Shown: positions 32,272 through 40,230 of the stretch, in pieces
Position numbering within the stretch: position 1 is the stretch's first letter
How the letters are laid out: each line of letters starts with the position of its first letter
Assembly: GCA_016703425.1 (NCBI GenBank)
Contig: JADJCA010000001.1
Coordinates: forward strand, 806,001-870,000
DNA from: Myxococcales bacterium
Lineage (GTDB): Bacteria > Myxococcota_A > Polyangia > Polyangiales > Polyangiaceae
Direction: 5' to 3'
Length of the DNA stretch: 64,000 nt
Position numbers and translations under genes: made by a program
Notes under the pieces: model-generated
Told to the model about the DNA's origin: nothing
The model's database searches: none
What the model saw: only the letters and a program-made list of their open reading frames with translations

Positions 32272-35058
32272 ATGCGAATCCTCGCCGCCCGCGCCGCCCT
32301 CCTAGCAGCCGTCGTCGGCGCCGGCGGCTGCAAGAAGCCCCTGCCGCCGTCGCCGGCCCCGCTCGAAGTCGAAGCGCTCGGGTGCGTCACCGTGCATCAA
32401 GGCGGCGTCCGCCTCTGCGAACGACGGGCCGGAAAGCTGCGCGCCCTCGTCAAGGCGCGGAAGGTCACCGTCTTCTCGGACGGAGCGCCCGTGGCGGTGA
32501 CGCGCCTCGCCGACGCGGCGGGCGAGCAACTCATCGAGGTCGACGCTCCCGTGGGAAGCTCGAGCTTCGCCTCACGAGCGATGAGCCGCCGACCGCGGCG
32601 ACCGCTACGTTTCGATTGACGTGGCCCACGCGCGCGAAGCTCGACCAAGCGCTGACGCTGCGTGAACAAGGCGACACGACCCGCGCCAGCGAGCTCTTGC
32701 GAGACCTCATGGCGCACGGCGACGCGGCGGAGCGCGCCTTGGCGCGGGGGCAATACGCGCGGATTGCCCTCGGCCAGGGCCGCGTCGAAGAGGCGCTCTC
32801 GGGACTGCGCACGAGCGTCGCCGAACATCGCGCGCTCGGCCGCACGAGTGACGAGGTCGACGACGGACTCGCGCTTTGTTTTGCGCTCGTCCAACGGAGC
32901 CGTGGCTACAGCGAAGCACGGCAGCGGCTGAACGAGCTGGCGAAGGCCGCCGCGCTGGTGCCCGAGGGACGCGCTCGCTTGCCGTACTACCGCGGTGTCC
33001 TCGAGGCCGAGCTCGGCGATCGACGCTCCGCCATCGTTCACTTCGCCGAGGCGCGGGAGCTCGCCAAACGGTTCCAACTTCCGCGGCTGACTCGCAATGC
33101 GACGAGCGCCCACGCCCTCGAGCTTCAAATGTTGGGGCGGTTCCGCGAAGCCGACGCCGCCCTGACGTCGCTCCTCCTCGAGGCCGAGGCTTCCGGCGCA
33201 CCTCCCTGCGAGAGGGTCGAGATCGCCACGAACCTCGGCTACGGCGCGCTCCGCGAGGCCGAGGCCCAGCTCGGCGCGAGCGGCGCGACGCTCGCTGCGA
33301 GCCGCTTGCTCGAGACGGCGCGCTCAAGCTTCGAACGCGCGCGCAGAGAGGGCGATGCCGGAAAATGCGCCGACCCCCACCTCGTGGCCATCGCCCTTGG
33401 CAACCTCGCGTTCGCGCACTACCGCGCAGGACACGTCGAACAGGCTCGTGCCGGACTGCGCGATGCACGAGTCCACTTGGCCGCGCCACGCGGCTCCGAG
33501 GAGGTCTTCTGGCTCGAGCTCGATGCGCTGCTCGTGGCGGAAGAGAAAGGCAAAGACGCGCTCGCCCGCGCCGGCGAGCTCTTGCAGCGGGCCGGTGAGA
33601 TGGCGCGTTCTTTGGGCCTCCCCGAGCGGCAATGGAGCGCGCTCGTCGCGTCAGCGACGCTGGACCTTCGCGCCGGGAGCCCCGCGCGCGCCGAGACGTC
33701 CTTGGTCGCGGCGGAGGCGCTGCTCGATGAGTTGGCACTCTTGGTCCCCCTCGACACGGGACGCGGCACGTTCTTGCGGAACCGCGGTGAGCATGCGCCT
33801 GCTCATGGATGCGCGCCTTGCGCGCGGCGACGCAGCGGGCGCGCTGGAGGTCGGACGTCACGCGCGGGCTCGGATCCTCGCCCAGGTGAGTCGAGCGCTC
33901 CGGCAAAGCCGCCTCGCCGACGACGAGCGGGCACGATACGAGCGCGCCATCGCCGCCTACCGCACGTTTCGTGAAGAGGCGGAGGCGGCGCGCGGGGCGG
34001 ATTGGAAACTCTCCAAGGAGAGCCTCGCACGCGTCGAGGCCGAGCGCGGCGAGCGTGAGCGACGTTGGCGAGCTGTCATCGACGAGACGCTGGCGGCCTT
34101 AGGCAAGCGGCCGGTGGCGCGAGCGCCGCTGCCCGACGACCCGCCCACGATGTACGTGCACACTGCACGCGCCGAGGCGGTGCTCTTGCTCGCGGCGCAA
34201 GGACGGGTGACCGCCACGCGGCTCGCGGGGGCTGCGCCGCCGGAGCTCGCAACGGCGCTGGGCCGGGAGCTAGAGCGGCGGCTCCCAAAGGGCGCGACGG
34301 CGCTACGCGTGCTCGCCGCACCACCGGGGATCGATCTCGGTGCGCTGCCGTACCACGGGGCCGTCCTCGGCGAGCGCATCGCCTTCGAACACTCGCTCGA
34401 CCTGGCCGACGCGGGGCCATTGGGCGTGCGGCCGCTGGCGGGGCCCAAGGCCGCGGTCAGGAGCTCGACCGACGATCGCGTGCTCGTCGTCGCGGATCCG
34501 CTGGGCGATCTACCGCTGGCGGCGCAGGAGGGTCGCCTCGTGGCGGAGCGATTGGGCGGCCGCGCCACGCTGCTCGTTGCGCCGATGGGCACGGTCGCCC
34601 GCGTCCAGAGCGAACTCGCAAGGCACGACTCCTTCTATTTCGCTGGCCACACGGTGCTCGCCGGGCACGAAGGTTGGGACAGCCACCTCAAGCTCGCCGG
34701 CGGCGGACGGCTCGACCTGGCGGACCTGCTCACGCTTCCACGGCCGCCGCGGCGCGTCGTGCTGACGAGCTGCGAGGCCGCGCAGTCCGTCGACCTGGGT
34801 GGCCTCGGCGGCTTCGGCATCGCGCAGGCCCTCGTGCTCGCGGGGGCCGAGGCCGTGCTGGGGCCCGTCAGGCCCATCACAGACAAGAGCGCCGCCGCGC
34901 TAGGCGCGCGCCTTACCGAGGGCTTTTTCCGCGGCCCGCCGCTCGCAGCGGGAGAAGTGGTGCGAAGGGCGGCGGTGCTCGACGGCAACACCGCCAATAA
35001 CCCCGACGACGCGGTCTTTGCGAGCGAACGCTGGGCTCTTCAAGCGATTGGGCCCTAG
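32272..35058 (+). CDS. TPR-CHAT domain lipoprotein, two compensating frameshifts
   Basis: ATG 32272 opens with a lipoprotein signal (ALLAAVVGAGGC). One frame runs to about 32560; the next (from KLELRLTSDEPPTAATATF) runs to about 33790; the original frame resumes (VSMRLLMDARLARGD) to TAG 35056. Together this is one ~925-residue protein: short N-terminal domain, a long TPR array (about 120-560), then a CHAT domain with FAGHTVLAG (catalytic His) and VVLTSCEAAQS (catalytic Cys). The two shifts are -1 then +1, each explained by one base in a G-run. CHAT enzymes are caspase-like proteases. Together with the sigma genes downstream it may be a signalling system. Confidence 0.8.
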
Positions 35059-35195
35059 CGGTCACGAGCTAAAATCCGCTGAAGCGGCGAATCCGCATCT
35101 GACCTTGTCAGGTTTTCCTTCCCCCGAGCGAAAGCCGATCGGGGCAAGCCATGTCGTTGCGTGTAGGACACCGAATGCTAGACCAGGGCGTGGGC

Positions 35196-35894
35196 ATGCG
35201 GCGAACGTCGTCGAGGCGGGGATGGTGGCGCTCAGGCGCGTGGCTACTCGGCCTCGCCGCCGCGGGATGCGCCAGCGGGGACGACGTCCGCGTCGCCCCC
35301 GAGACGGGAGCAGACGATGCCATCGATGCGCTGCTCGGCGGAAGCTGCAGCGAGAGCGACGCGCCGAAACGCTACGAGGCGATCCTTCAGGGCGAGGCGC
35401 GCTGCGAGGACGTGACGGCGACGGACGGCACCTGGCTTGCGCGGCCTCTCTTTGCCGATGCGCCCGCCGACATTCGCGACGGGAGCTGCCGCTTCACGTG
35501 GCGCGCCCGTTCCCGAGGCGCGGCGCCGGACGCCGCCGCGCTCAAAGACCACGTGGGAGCGACGAACTTGCTCCCGAGTTGCTCGCGCGGCGCACCGCCG
35601 CGACTAAACGGCGAGCGCTACGAGTTCGACCCGAGCGACATCGTGCCCATGGGCGGCTCGGTCGGCTGCGACGTCTGCGGGGTCATCCGGCGACGTGAGG
35701 GTTTCATCGTGCGCCCGCCCAACGTGGACCGCATTCGCTTCCACGCGGCGCTCGCCGACGCCCGCGGCCGCCCCGTTGACATGATGCCGATCACGGTGCC
35801 GCCGACGCGTGCGCGTTCCATGGTGGTGACCCTGCCGGAGCCGCCTCCGGGCCTCCACTACGTCGAAGGGCGCATCCCGCTCCAGCTTCGCTGA
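35196..35894 (+). CDS. Lipoprotein of unknown function
   Basis: ATG 35196 is chosen for its AGGGCG spacing; ATG 35151 is possible. Lipobox in LLGLAAAGCASGDD, about 26 residues in. About 205 residues mature, with cysteine pairs (GGSCSESD, ARCEDV, CSRG, CDVCG) and a C-terminal beta-sandwich region. No family recognised. It sits between the CHAT gene and the sigma factor on the same strand, so it may belong to the same regulon. Confidence 0.65.
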   Translation: MRRTSSRRGWWRSGAWLLGLAAAGCASGDDVRVAPETGADDAIDALLGGSCSESDAPKRYEAILQGEARCEDVTATDGTWLARPLFADAPADIRDGSCRFTWRARSRGAAPDAAALKDHVGATNLLPSCSRGAPPRLNGERYEFDPSDIVPMGGSVGCDVCGVIRRREGFIVRPPNVDRIRFHAALADARGRPVDMMPITVPPTRARSMVVTLPEPPPGLHYVEGRIPLQLR

Positions 35895-35909
35895 GAGGCT
35901 TGCGGCGCA

Positions 35910-36584
35910 ATGAATCGAGGCCCCGCGTCCGAGAGGCTCGATCGCGCCTCGAGCCACCTCGAGCCAGCGCTCGCGGGGGACGTCGTGGCGCGACGCGCCC
36001 TCATGGTCGCGCTGATGCCCGTCGTGCAGGCGCGCGTGGCCCGCATGTTGGCTCGAGCCCCGGGGCAGCATGGACGCGAGCCGCGGCAAGAGCTCATGGA
36101 CTTGATGCAAGAGGTCTTCCTGGCCCTCTTCGAGGACGACGCCAAAGCGCTGCGCGCTTGGGCCCCCGATCGAGGCTTGTCGTTGGCGAACTGGGTGGGG
36201 CTCATCGCAGAACGCCAAACGGTCTCGATCTTGCGGAGCGGCCGCCGAACCCCCTTCAAGGAGACCCCGACCGAGCTCGACGACCTCGACGACGCGCTCG
36301 AGCCGACGGCTGGGCCAGAGCTTGGCCTTCTCTCGCGGGACCTCCTGACGCGACTCGCAGACCGCCTGCGCGAGACGCTCTCTCCGAAGGGTCTCGACCT
36401 CTTCTACCGCCTGTTTGTCGAGGAGACGTCCGTCGAGGACGTCGCCCGCGAGACCGGCATGACCGCCGACGCGCTCTACGCGTGGCGAAGTCGCCTGGCC
36501 AAGCACATCCGGGTGCTGGCTCGCGAGCTGTCCCCCGAGAGCTCGAAAATGTCAGTCCAAGGCCCCGCGGCGCGTAACCCATGA
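35910..36584 (+). CDS. ECF-like RNA polymerase sigma factor
   Basis: 224 residues. Region 2: RQELMDLMQEVFLALFEDDAKALRAWAPDRG and LANWVGLIAERQTVSILRSGRRTP (promoter -10 recognition helix). Region 4: FYRLFVEETSVEDVARETGMTADALYAWRSRLAKHIRVLARELS, a helix-turn-helix for the -35. No N-terminal extension, so it is an ECF-type factor. A gene with a probable anti-sigma layout starts 10 bp downstream (36595). Together they would respond to an envelope or cellular signal. Confidence 0.87.
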   Translation: MNRGPASERLDRASSHLEPALAGDVVARRALMVALMPVVQARVARMLARAPGQHGREPRQELMDLMQEVFLALFEDDAKALRAWAPDRGLSLANWVGLIAERQTVSILRSGRRTPFKETPTELDDLDDALEPTAGPELGLLSRDLLTRLADRLRETLSPKGLDLFYRLFVEETSVEDVARETGMTADALYAWRSRLAKHIRVLARELSPESSKMSVQGPAARNP

Positions 36585-36594
36585 GAGAGAGTTC

Positions 36595-37380
36595 GTGAAA
36601 GAACGAGAATCCGAGTCCCTCGCCGTGGCCCAAGCGCTCGCCGAGCACCTCCGCCAGGAGAAGGGCGAGCTATTGCCCTTCGAGAAGCACCTCTCGGACG
36701 AGCTCTCGGAAGACGAGGTTCGAACCATGTCCGCCGCACTCGATTCGCAAGTTGTCGGTAACGCTACCGGCCCCGCCACCGTCTCGCCCCGCCTCGAACT
36801 CTACCGACCGCTTTCCGACGAAGAGGAAGACGGGGTGCTCCGCTCCGTGGAACAAAAACTCGGCACCGCCGAGGGCGGCGGCCCGCAGCGGACGGCGCGC
36901 GTGGTCCCACTCTTCGCGCGCCGCGTTCTTGGGCCGTTGGCCATCGCCGCGGCCGTAGGGTTCCTGTTCGTTCGCTCGAGCGGCGATGCGCTTCCGCCCT
37001 ACGTCGTCACGGCCACGGGCGGCGAGAGCGAGCTGCGGGGCGCGTCCGCGCAGGCCGCCACGCCGGCGTTGCGGGTTCGCGCGGGCTCACCGTTCGAGCT
37101 GGTGCTCCGCCCCGAACGCGCGGCGTCCGCCGCCATCGTGGCGCGCATCTTTCTGGAGCGCGGCGGCCGCACCACGGAGCTCGTCGAGATTGCCACCGAG
37201 ACCTCCGCCGAAGGCGCCATCCGCGTGCGGGGCCGCATCCCCAACTCGGCGACGGCCGAGACACTCGACGGCGGCGCACTTGTGGCCTTGATCGGTGAGC
37301 CGCGCGCCGTCGCCGCCGGTCTACCGGCGAAGGGCCGCAACGCCGTCGAGCGACGCGTCACCTTAACGCTCGCGCGGTAA
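36595..37380 (+). CDS. Probable transmembrane anti-sigma factor
   Basis: GTG 36595, 261 residues. An acidic helical N-terminus (about 110 residues, SEDEVRTMSAALD, SDEEEDGVLRSVEQ) is followed by one transmembrane helix (VLGPLAIAAAVGFLFV). A ~130-residue periplasmic beta domain follows (ELVLRPERAASAAIVARIFLERGGRTTELVEI). This arrangement next to an ECF sigma gene is typical of membrane anti-sigma factors; no zinc-binding HxxxCxxC was seen. Call is by context. Confidence 0.65.
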   Translation: MKERESESLAVAQALAEHLRQEKGELLPFEKHLSDELSEDEVRTMSAALDSQVVGNATGPATVSPRLELYRPLSDEEEDGVLRSVEQKLGTAEGGGPQRTARVVPLFARRVLGPLAIAAAVGFLFVRSSGDALPPYVVTATGGESELRGASAQAATPALRVRAGSPFELVLRPERAASAAIVARIFLERGGRTTELVEIATETSAEGAIRVRGRIPNSATAETLDGGALVALIGEPRAVAAGLPAKGRNAVERRVTLTLAR

Positions 37381-37454
37381 GAAAAGCGTCGCGCGCCCTG
37401 TCAGACAAAGTGCGCGCGGGTCGTACTCCACACCGAACGCTGGAGGCGACGACC

Positions 37455-38525
37455 ATGACGCGAGTTCTTTCACTGGCCCTTGTCCTTTCTCTTGGCTCGT
37501 TGGCGTGTTCGAGCGCCGACGACACCGACGTCTCCGACGGCGACGAGACGACCACGGAGGACGCGCTTCGCGCCAAGATCACGCCCGGCACGTTCAAGCT
37601 CTACGACGCGCCGCAACGAGGCCTCACGGGACGTGCGTGCGACGTCTTCACGGCGCTCGAGCTCGCGGCAACGTCATCGGGCTCGACGGCGAAGCTTTCG
37701 AACGTCGCCGAAGGCCTCTGCGCGGTGATGCTCGCGCCGAACCCGCGAAGCTTCCGCCTTCGCGAGACCGCCGGCAGCTGCGGCATCAAGACTTTCACGG
37801 GCTCGAAGACGCAAGGCGGGCACCGGCGTGCGATCAAGATCACCGACTATCGCCTCGCCACCTGTGCGCTCGGCGCGAGCCCCCTCGTCGTCGAAGAGAC
37901 GCTCGCCGACGGCACGACGAACACGCTCTACTCCGCGAGCACCGCGGCGCCGACGCCCGGCACGCCCGGCGTCTGGCTCACCTACGCTCCGCGGCAATGC
38001 CAAATGAACCCGTGGAACGGCGCCATGCCGATGCACGCCCTGGCCTCGTCGCTCCCCGGAGAAGCGGGCGACGTTGACTCGTACTTCCGCTCGCAAAACG
38101 TCGACCTCGAGGAGGTTGGCTTCCTCGTTCGCCCGACGCCGATGGCCGTCTGCGCAGCTTGCCAGTGCCCGCGCGGCGACGAGCTCCTCGTCAAAGCGAA
38201 GGACGCGGACGACGCCAAGCGACTCGTCGACGACTTCGGGTTCCAGCTAACCGACGACAAGGCCGTCGGCACGAGCGCGAAGTCTTGCAACACCAATCCC
38301 TGGGACGGCCCAGGCGGCTCTCGCGGCAGCGCCGCCGACCTCGGACACTGGGCCGAAGGCAAGGGTGCCTCGGTCCACTACGCGGGGTTCGTCGAACCCA
38401 CAAAGCCGGCCATCACGTGCATGGCCTGCGGCGTTTGTCCCCGCGGGGATCGCGCCGTCGTGTTGGCCAAGTCCGCCGCCGGTCGGGCGAAGCTCGAAGC
38501 GCTCGGCTTCGCGGGCCTCGACTAA
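37455..38525 (+). CDS. Lipoprotein with duplicated Cys-rich NPWxG...CPRGD module
   Basis: ATG 37455 follows GGAGG. Lipobox SLGSLACSSAD. After a ~140-residue N-terminal domain come two copies of the same module: CQMNPWNG ... GFLVRPTPMAVCAACQCPRGDELLVKAK, then CNTNPWDG ... GFVEPTKPAITCMACGVCPRGDRAVVLAK. Each carries a Cys-x-x-Cys-x-Cys cluster that could form disulfides or bind a metal. The repeat is unambiguous in the translation. Function unknown; probably a periplasmic or cell-surface protein. Confidence 0.75.
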   Translation: MTRVLSLALVLSLGSLACSSADDTDVSDGDETTTEDALRAKITPGTFKLYDAPQRGLTGRACDVFTALELAATSSGSTAKLSNVAEGLCAVMLAPNPRSFRLRETAGSCGIKTFTGSKTQGGHRRAIKITDYRLATCALGASPLVVEETLADGTTNTLYSASTAAPTPGTPGVWLTYAPRQCQMNPWNGAMPMHALASSLPGEAGDVDSYFRSQNVDLEEVGFLVRPTPMAVCAACQCPRGDELLVKAKDADDAKRLVDDFGFQLTDDKAVGTSAKSCNTNPWDGPGGSRGSAADLGHWAEGKGASVHYAGFVEPTKPAITCMACGVCPRGDRAVVLAKSAAGRAKLEALGFAGLD

Positions 38526-38561
38526 GCCGACGCGAGCAACGCGCGGACCGTGCGGGTCGCC

Positions 38562-39293
38562 TCAGAACCAGGTCTCCCAGCGGCCCGCCTCGACCTCAGC
38601 CGCGTGCACCGTCGCGCTCACGCGATGCGCGGTGCCAGCGAACGGGAGAATCTGGTGAAGCACGTAGCTATCGAAGAGGACGGCGTCGCCGGCACGGCTG
38701 TGGACCGTGACCTTGGCTGCGCGCGCCTGCGACCGCCGGGGCACCGCGTCCTGGCCCTCGTACCGAACGTCCCACAATGAGAGGCCGCCACCTTCCGAGG
38801 GCGCGCTCAGCATGAGCACCAAGCTGAGCGCGGGCTTCTTGAGCGTGCGATGACGCGCCGGAAGGCCCTCGGTGTCGAAGTGAACGACGCCCCCCTCGCG
38901 CGCGACCTTCTCCTCTGGCGAAAAGATGTGAACGCCAGGCCCGCAGAAGTCCCGTCGCGCGACGACGTCCGCGCCCGTCACGCGCGCGACGAGCGCACGC
39001 ATCGTCGACTGGAGGCCCGGCGCAGCAGCCTCCACGCGCTCGTCGGAGCGGGGCGCATCGGCGAAATACTCGTCGAGCGTCCCTTGCTCGAGATGTGTGT
39101 AGAACGCACGACCGAGCGAGTGTTGCTCGCCTCCGAAAGCGGCGGTCCAGTCGCTCTTCGCTCGTAGCACGCCCTCGGCCCACGCCGCGGCGACGGTCGC
39201 CTCAACGGCCTGTTCGATGTGGACGGCGAGGTCCTTCGCGAGGCGCTCCGCGGCTCCCTCGCCACGCCCGCGAACCCTCGACGCGCTAGCCAT
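38562..39293 (-). CDS. 2-oxoglutarate/Fe(II)-oxygenase-like protein
   Basis: 243 residues from ATG 39293 (longer in-frame reading lacks support). Motif order HFDTEGLPARHR (HxD), a jelly-roll core (LSLVLMLSAPSEGGGLSLWDV), SYVLHQILPF (distal His) and HRVSATVHA (Arg for 2-oxoglutarate). The end, RWETWF, and DAVLFDSYVLHQ are typical of the 2OG-FeII_Oxy family. Probably a hydroxylase of a small molecule or protein. Divergent from the exported methyltransferase-like gene with a 65-bp gap. Confidence 0.7.
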   Translation of the reverse strand: MASASRVRGRGEGAAERLAKDLAVHIEQAVEATVAAAWAEGVLRAKSDWTAAFGGEQHSLGRAFYTHLEQGTLDEYFADAPRSDERVEAAAPGLQSTMRALVARVTGADVVARRDFCGPGVHIFSPEEKVAREGGVVHFDTEGLPARHRTLKKPALSLVLMLSAPSEGGGLSLWDVRYEGQDAVPRRSQARAAKVTVHSRAGDAVLFDSYVLHQILPFAGTAHRVSATVHAAEVEAGRWETWF

Positions 39294-39358
39294 GGGGCCA
39301 ATCATACTCGGCCCCGCAGCCGGTGATGCCGCCCGGTGTTCCATGTAAGCTGCCGCGC

Positions 39359-40228
39359 ATGATGCGCATGACGCCTGCCTTCGCCCTGTGTCTCGCTGCT
39401 GCCACCGCGTCCGCCTGCGGCGGGTCCGTGGCGGCCCCCAACGCCGCCGCGAGCAACGCAGAGCCAAGTTACGCGCGAGTGAGCGCTGCGGCTGCCCCCG
39501 AAGGCACGCCCGAGAAGATCAAGTGGGCCATGGCCGGCGAACACCGTACCGAGAGCCGCGCGCGCGACGCGCACCGCCATCCGCTAGAGACGCTCATGTT
39601 TTTCGGGCTCAAAGACGACATGACCGTCGTCGAGCTCTACGCGGGCCGCGGCTGGTACACCGAACTCCTCGCGCCTGTGCTCCGCGACCGCGGTCGTCTC
39701 ATCGTCACGAACTGGAATCCGGCGACCAGCAAGTTCGGCGCGTCACTCGACCGAAAGCTGAAGGCGTCACCGGCGCTCTACGACAAGGTCAACGCGGTCG
39801 TCATCGACCCACCCAAGAGCATCCCGCTGGGCCCCGACGGCTCCGCCGACCTCGTTCTCACGTTCCGCAACATTCACAATTGGCTTGGCGATGGCGACAC
39901 GGAAGCGATCTTCGCGGCGGCCTTCAGGGTCCTCAAGCCTGGCGGAACCTTAGGTGTCGTGGAGCACCGCGCCGCTTCTGGCACCACCTTGGCCCAGATG
40001 CAGCAGACCGGCTACGTCACCGAGGACAAGGCCGTCGAACTCGCCAACGCTGCGGGGTTTCAGCTCACCGAGAAGAGCGAGATCAACGCGAATCCGCGGG
40101 ACACGAAGAACCATCCGAACGGGGTCTGGTCGCTCCCGCCTTCGCTCCGGGGCGGCGAGGTCGACAAGGCCAAATACCTGGCCATCGGCGAGAGCGATCG
40201 AATGACGCTCAAGTTCAAGAAGCCTTGA
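39359..40228 (+). CDS. Exported class I methyltransferase-like protein
   Basis: ATG 39359 (two further in-frame Met follow). A signal peptide (MTPAFALCLAAATASACGG) with lipobox-like AC precedes a class-I SAM fold: VVELYAGRGWYTELLAPVL (motif I), IDPPKSIP, LVLTFRNIHNW (motif IV), and FRVLKPGGTLGVVEH. The family is a COG4798-type predicted methyltransferase that is widely predicted to be exported. SAM is not known in the periplasm, so the domain may have another role or the signal may be uncleaved. Confidence 0.8.
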   Translation: MMRMTPAFALCLAAATASACGGSVAAPNAAASNAEPSYARVSAAAAPEGTPEKIKWAMAGEHRTESRARDAHRHPLETLMFFGLKDDMTVVELYAGRGWYTELLAPVLRDRGRLIVTNWNPATSKFGASLDRKLKASPALYDKVNAVVIDPPKSIPLGPDGSADLVLTFRNIHNWLGDGDTEAIFAAAFRVLKPGGTLGVVEHRAASGTTLAQMQQTGYVTEDKAVELANAAGFQLTEKSEINANPRDTKNHPNGVWSLPPSLRGGEVDKAKYLAIGESDRMTLKFKKP

Positions 40229-40230
40229 GC

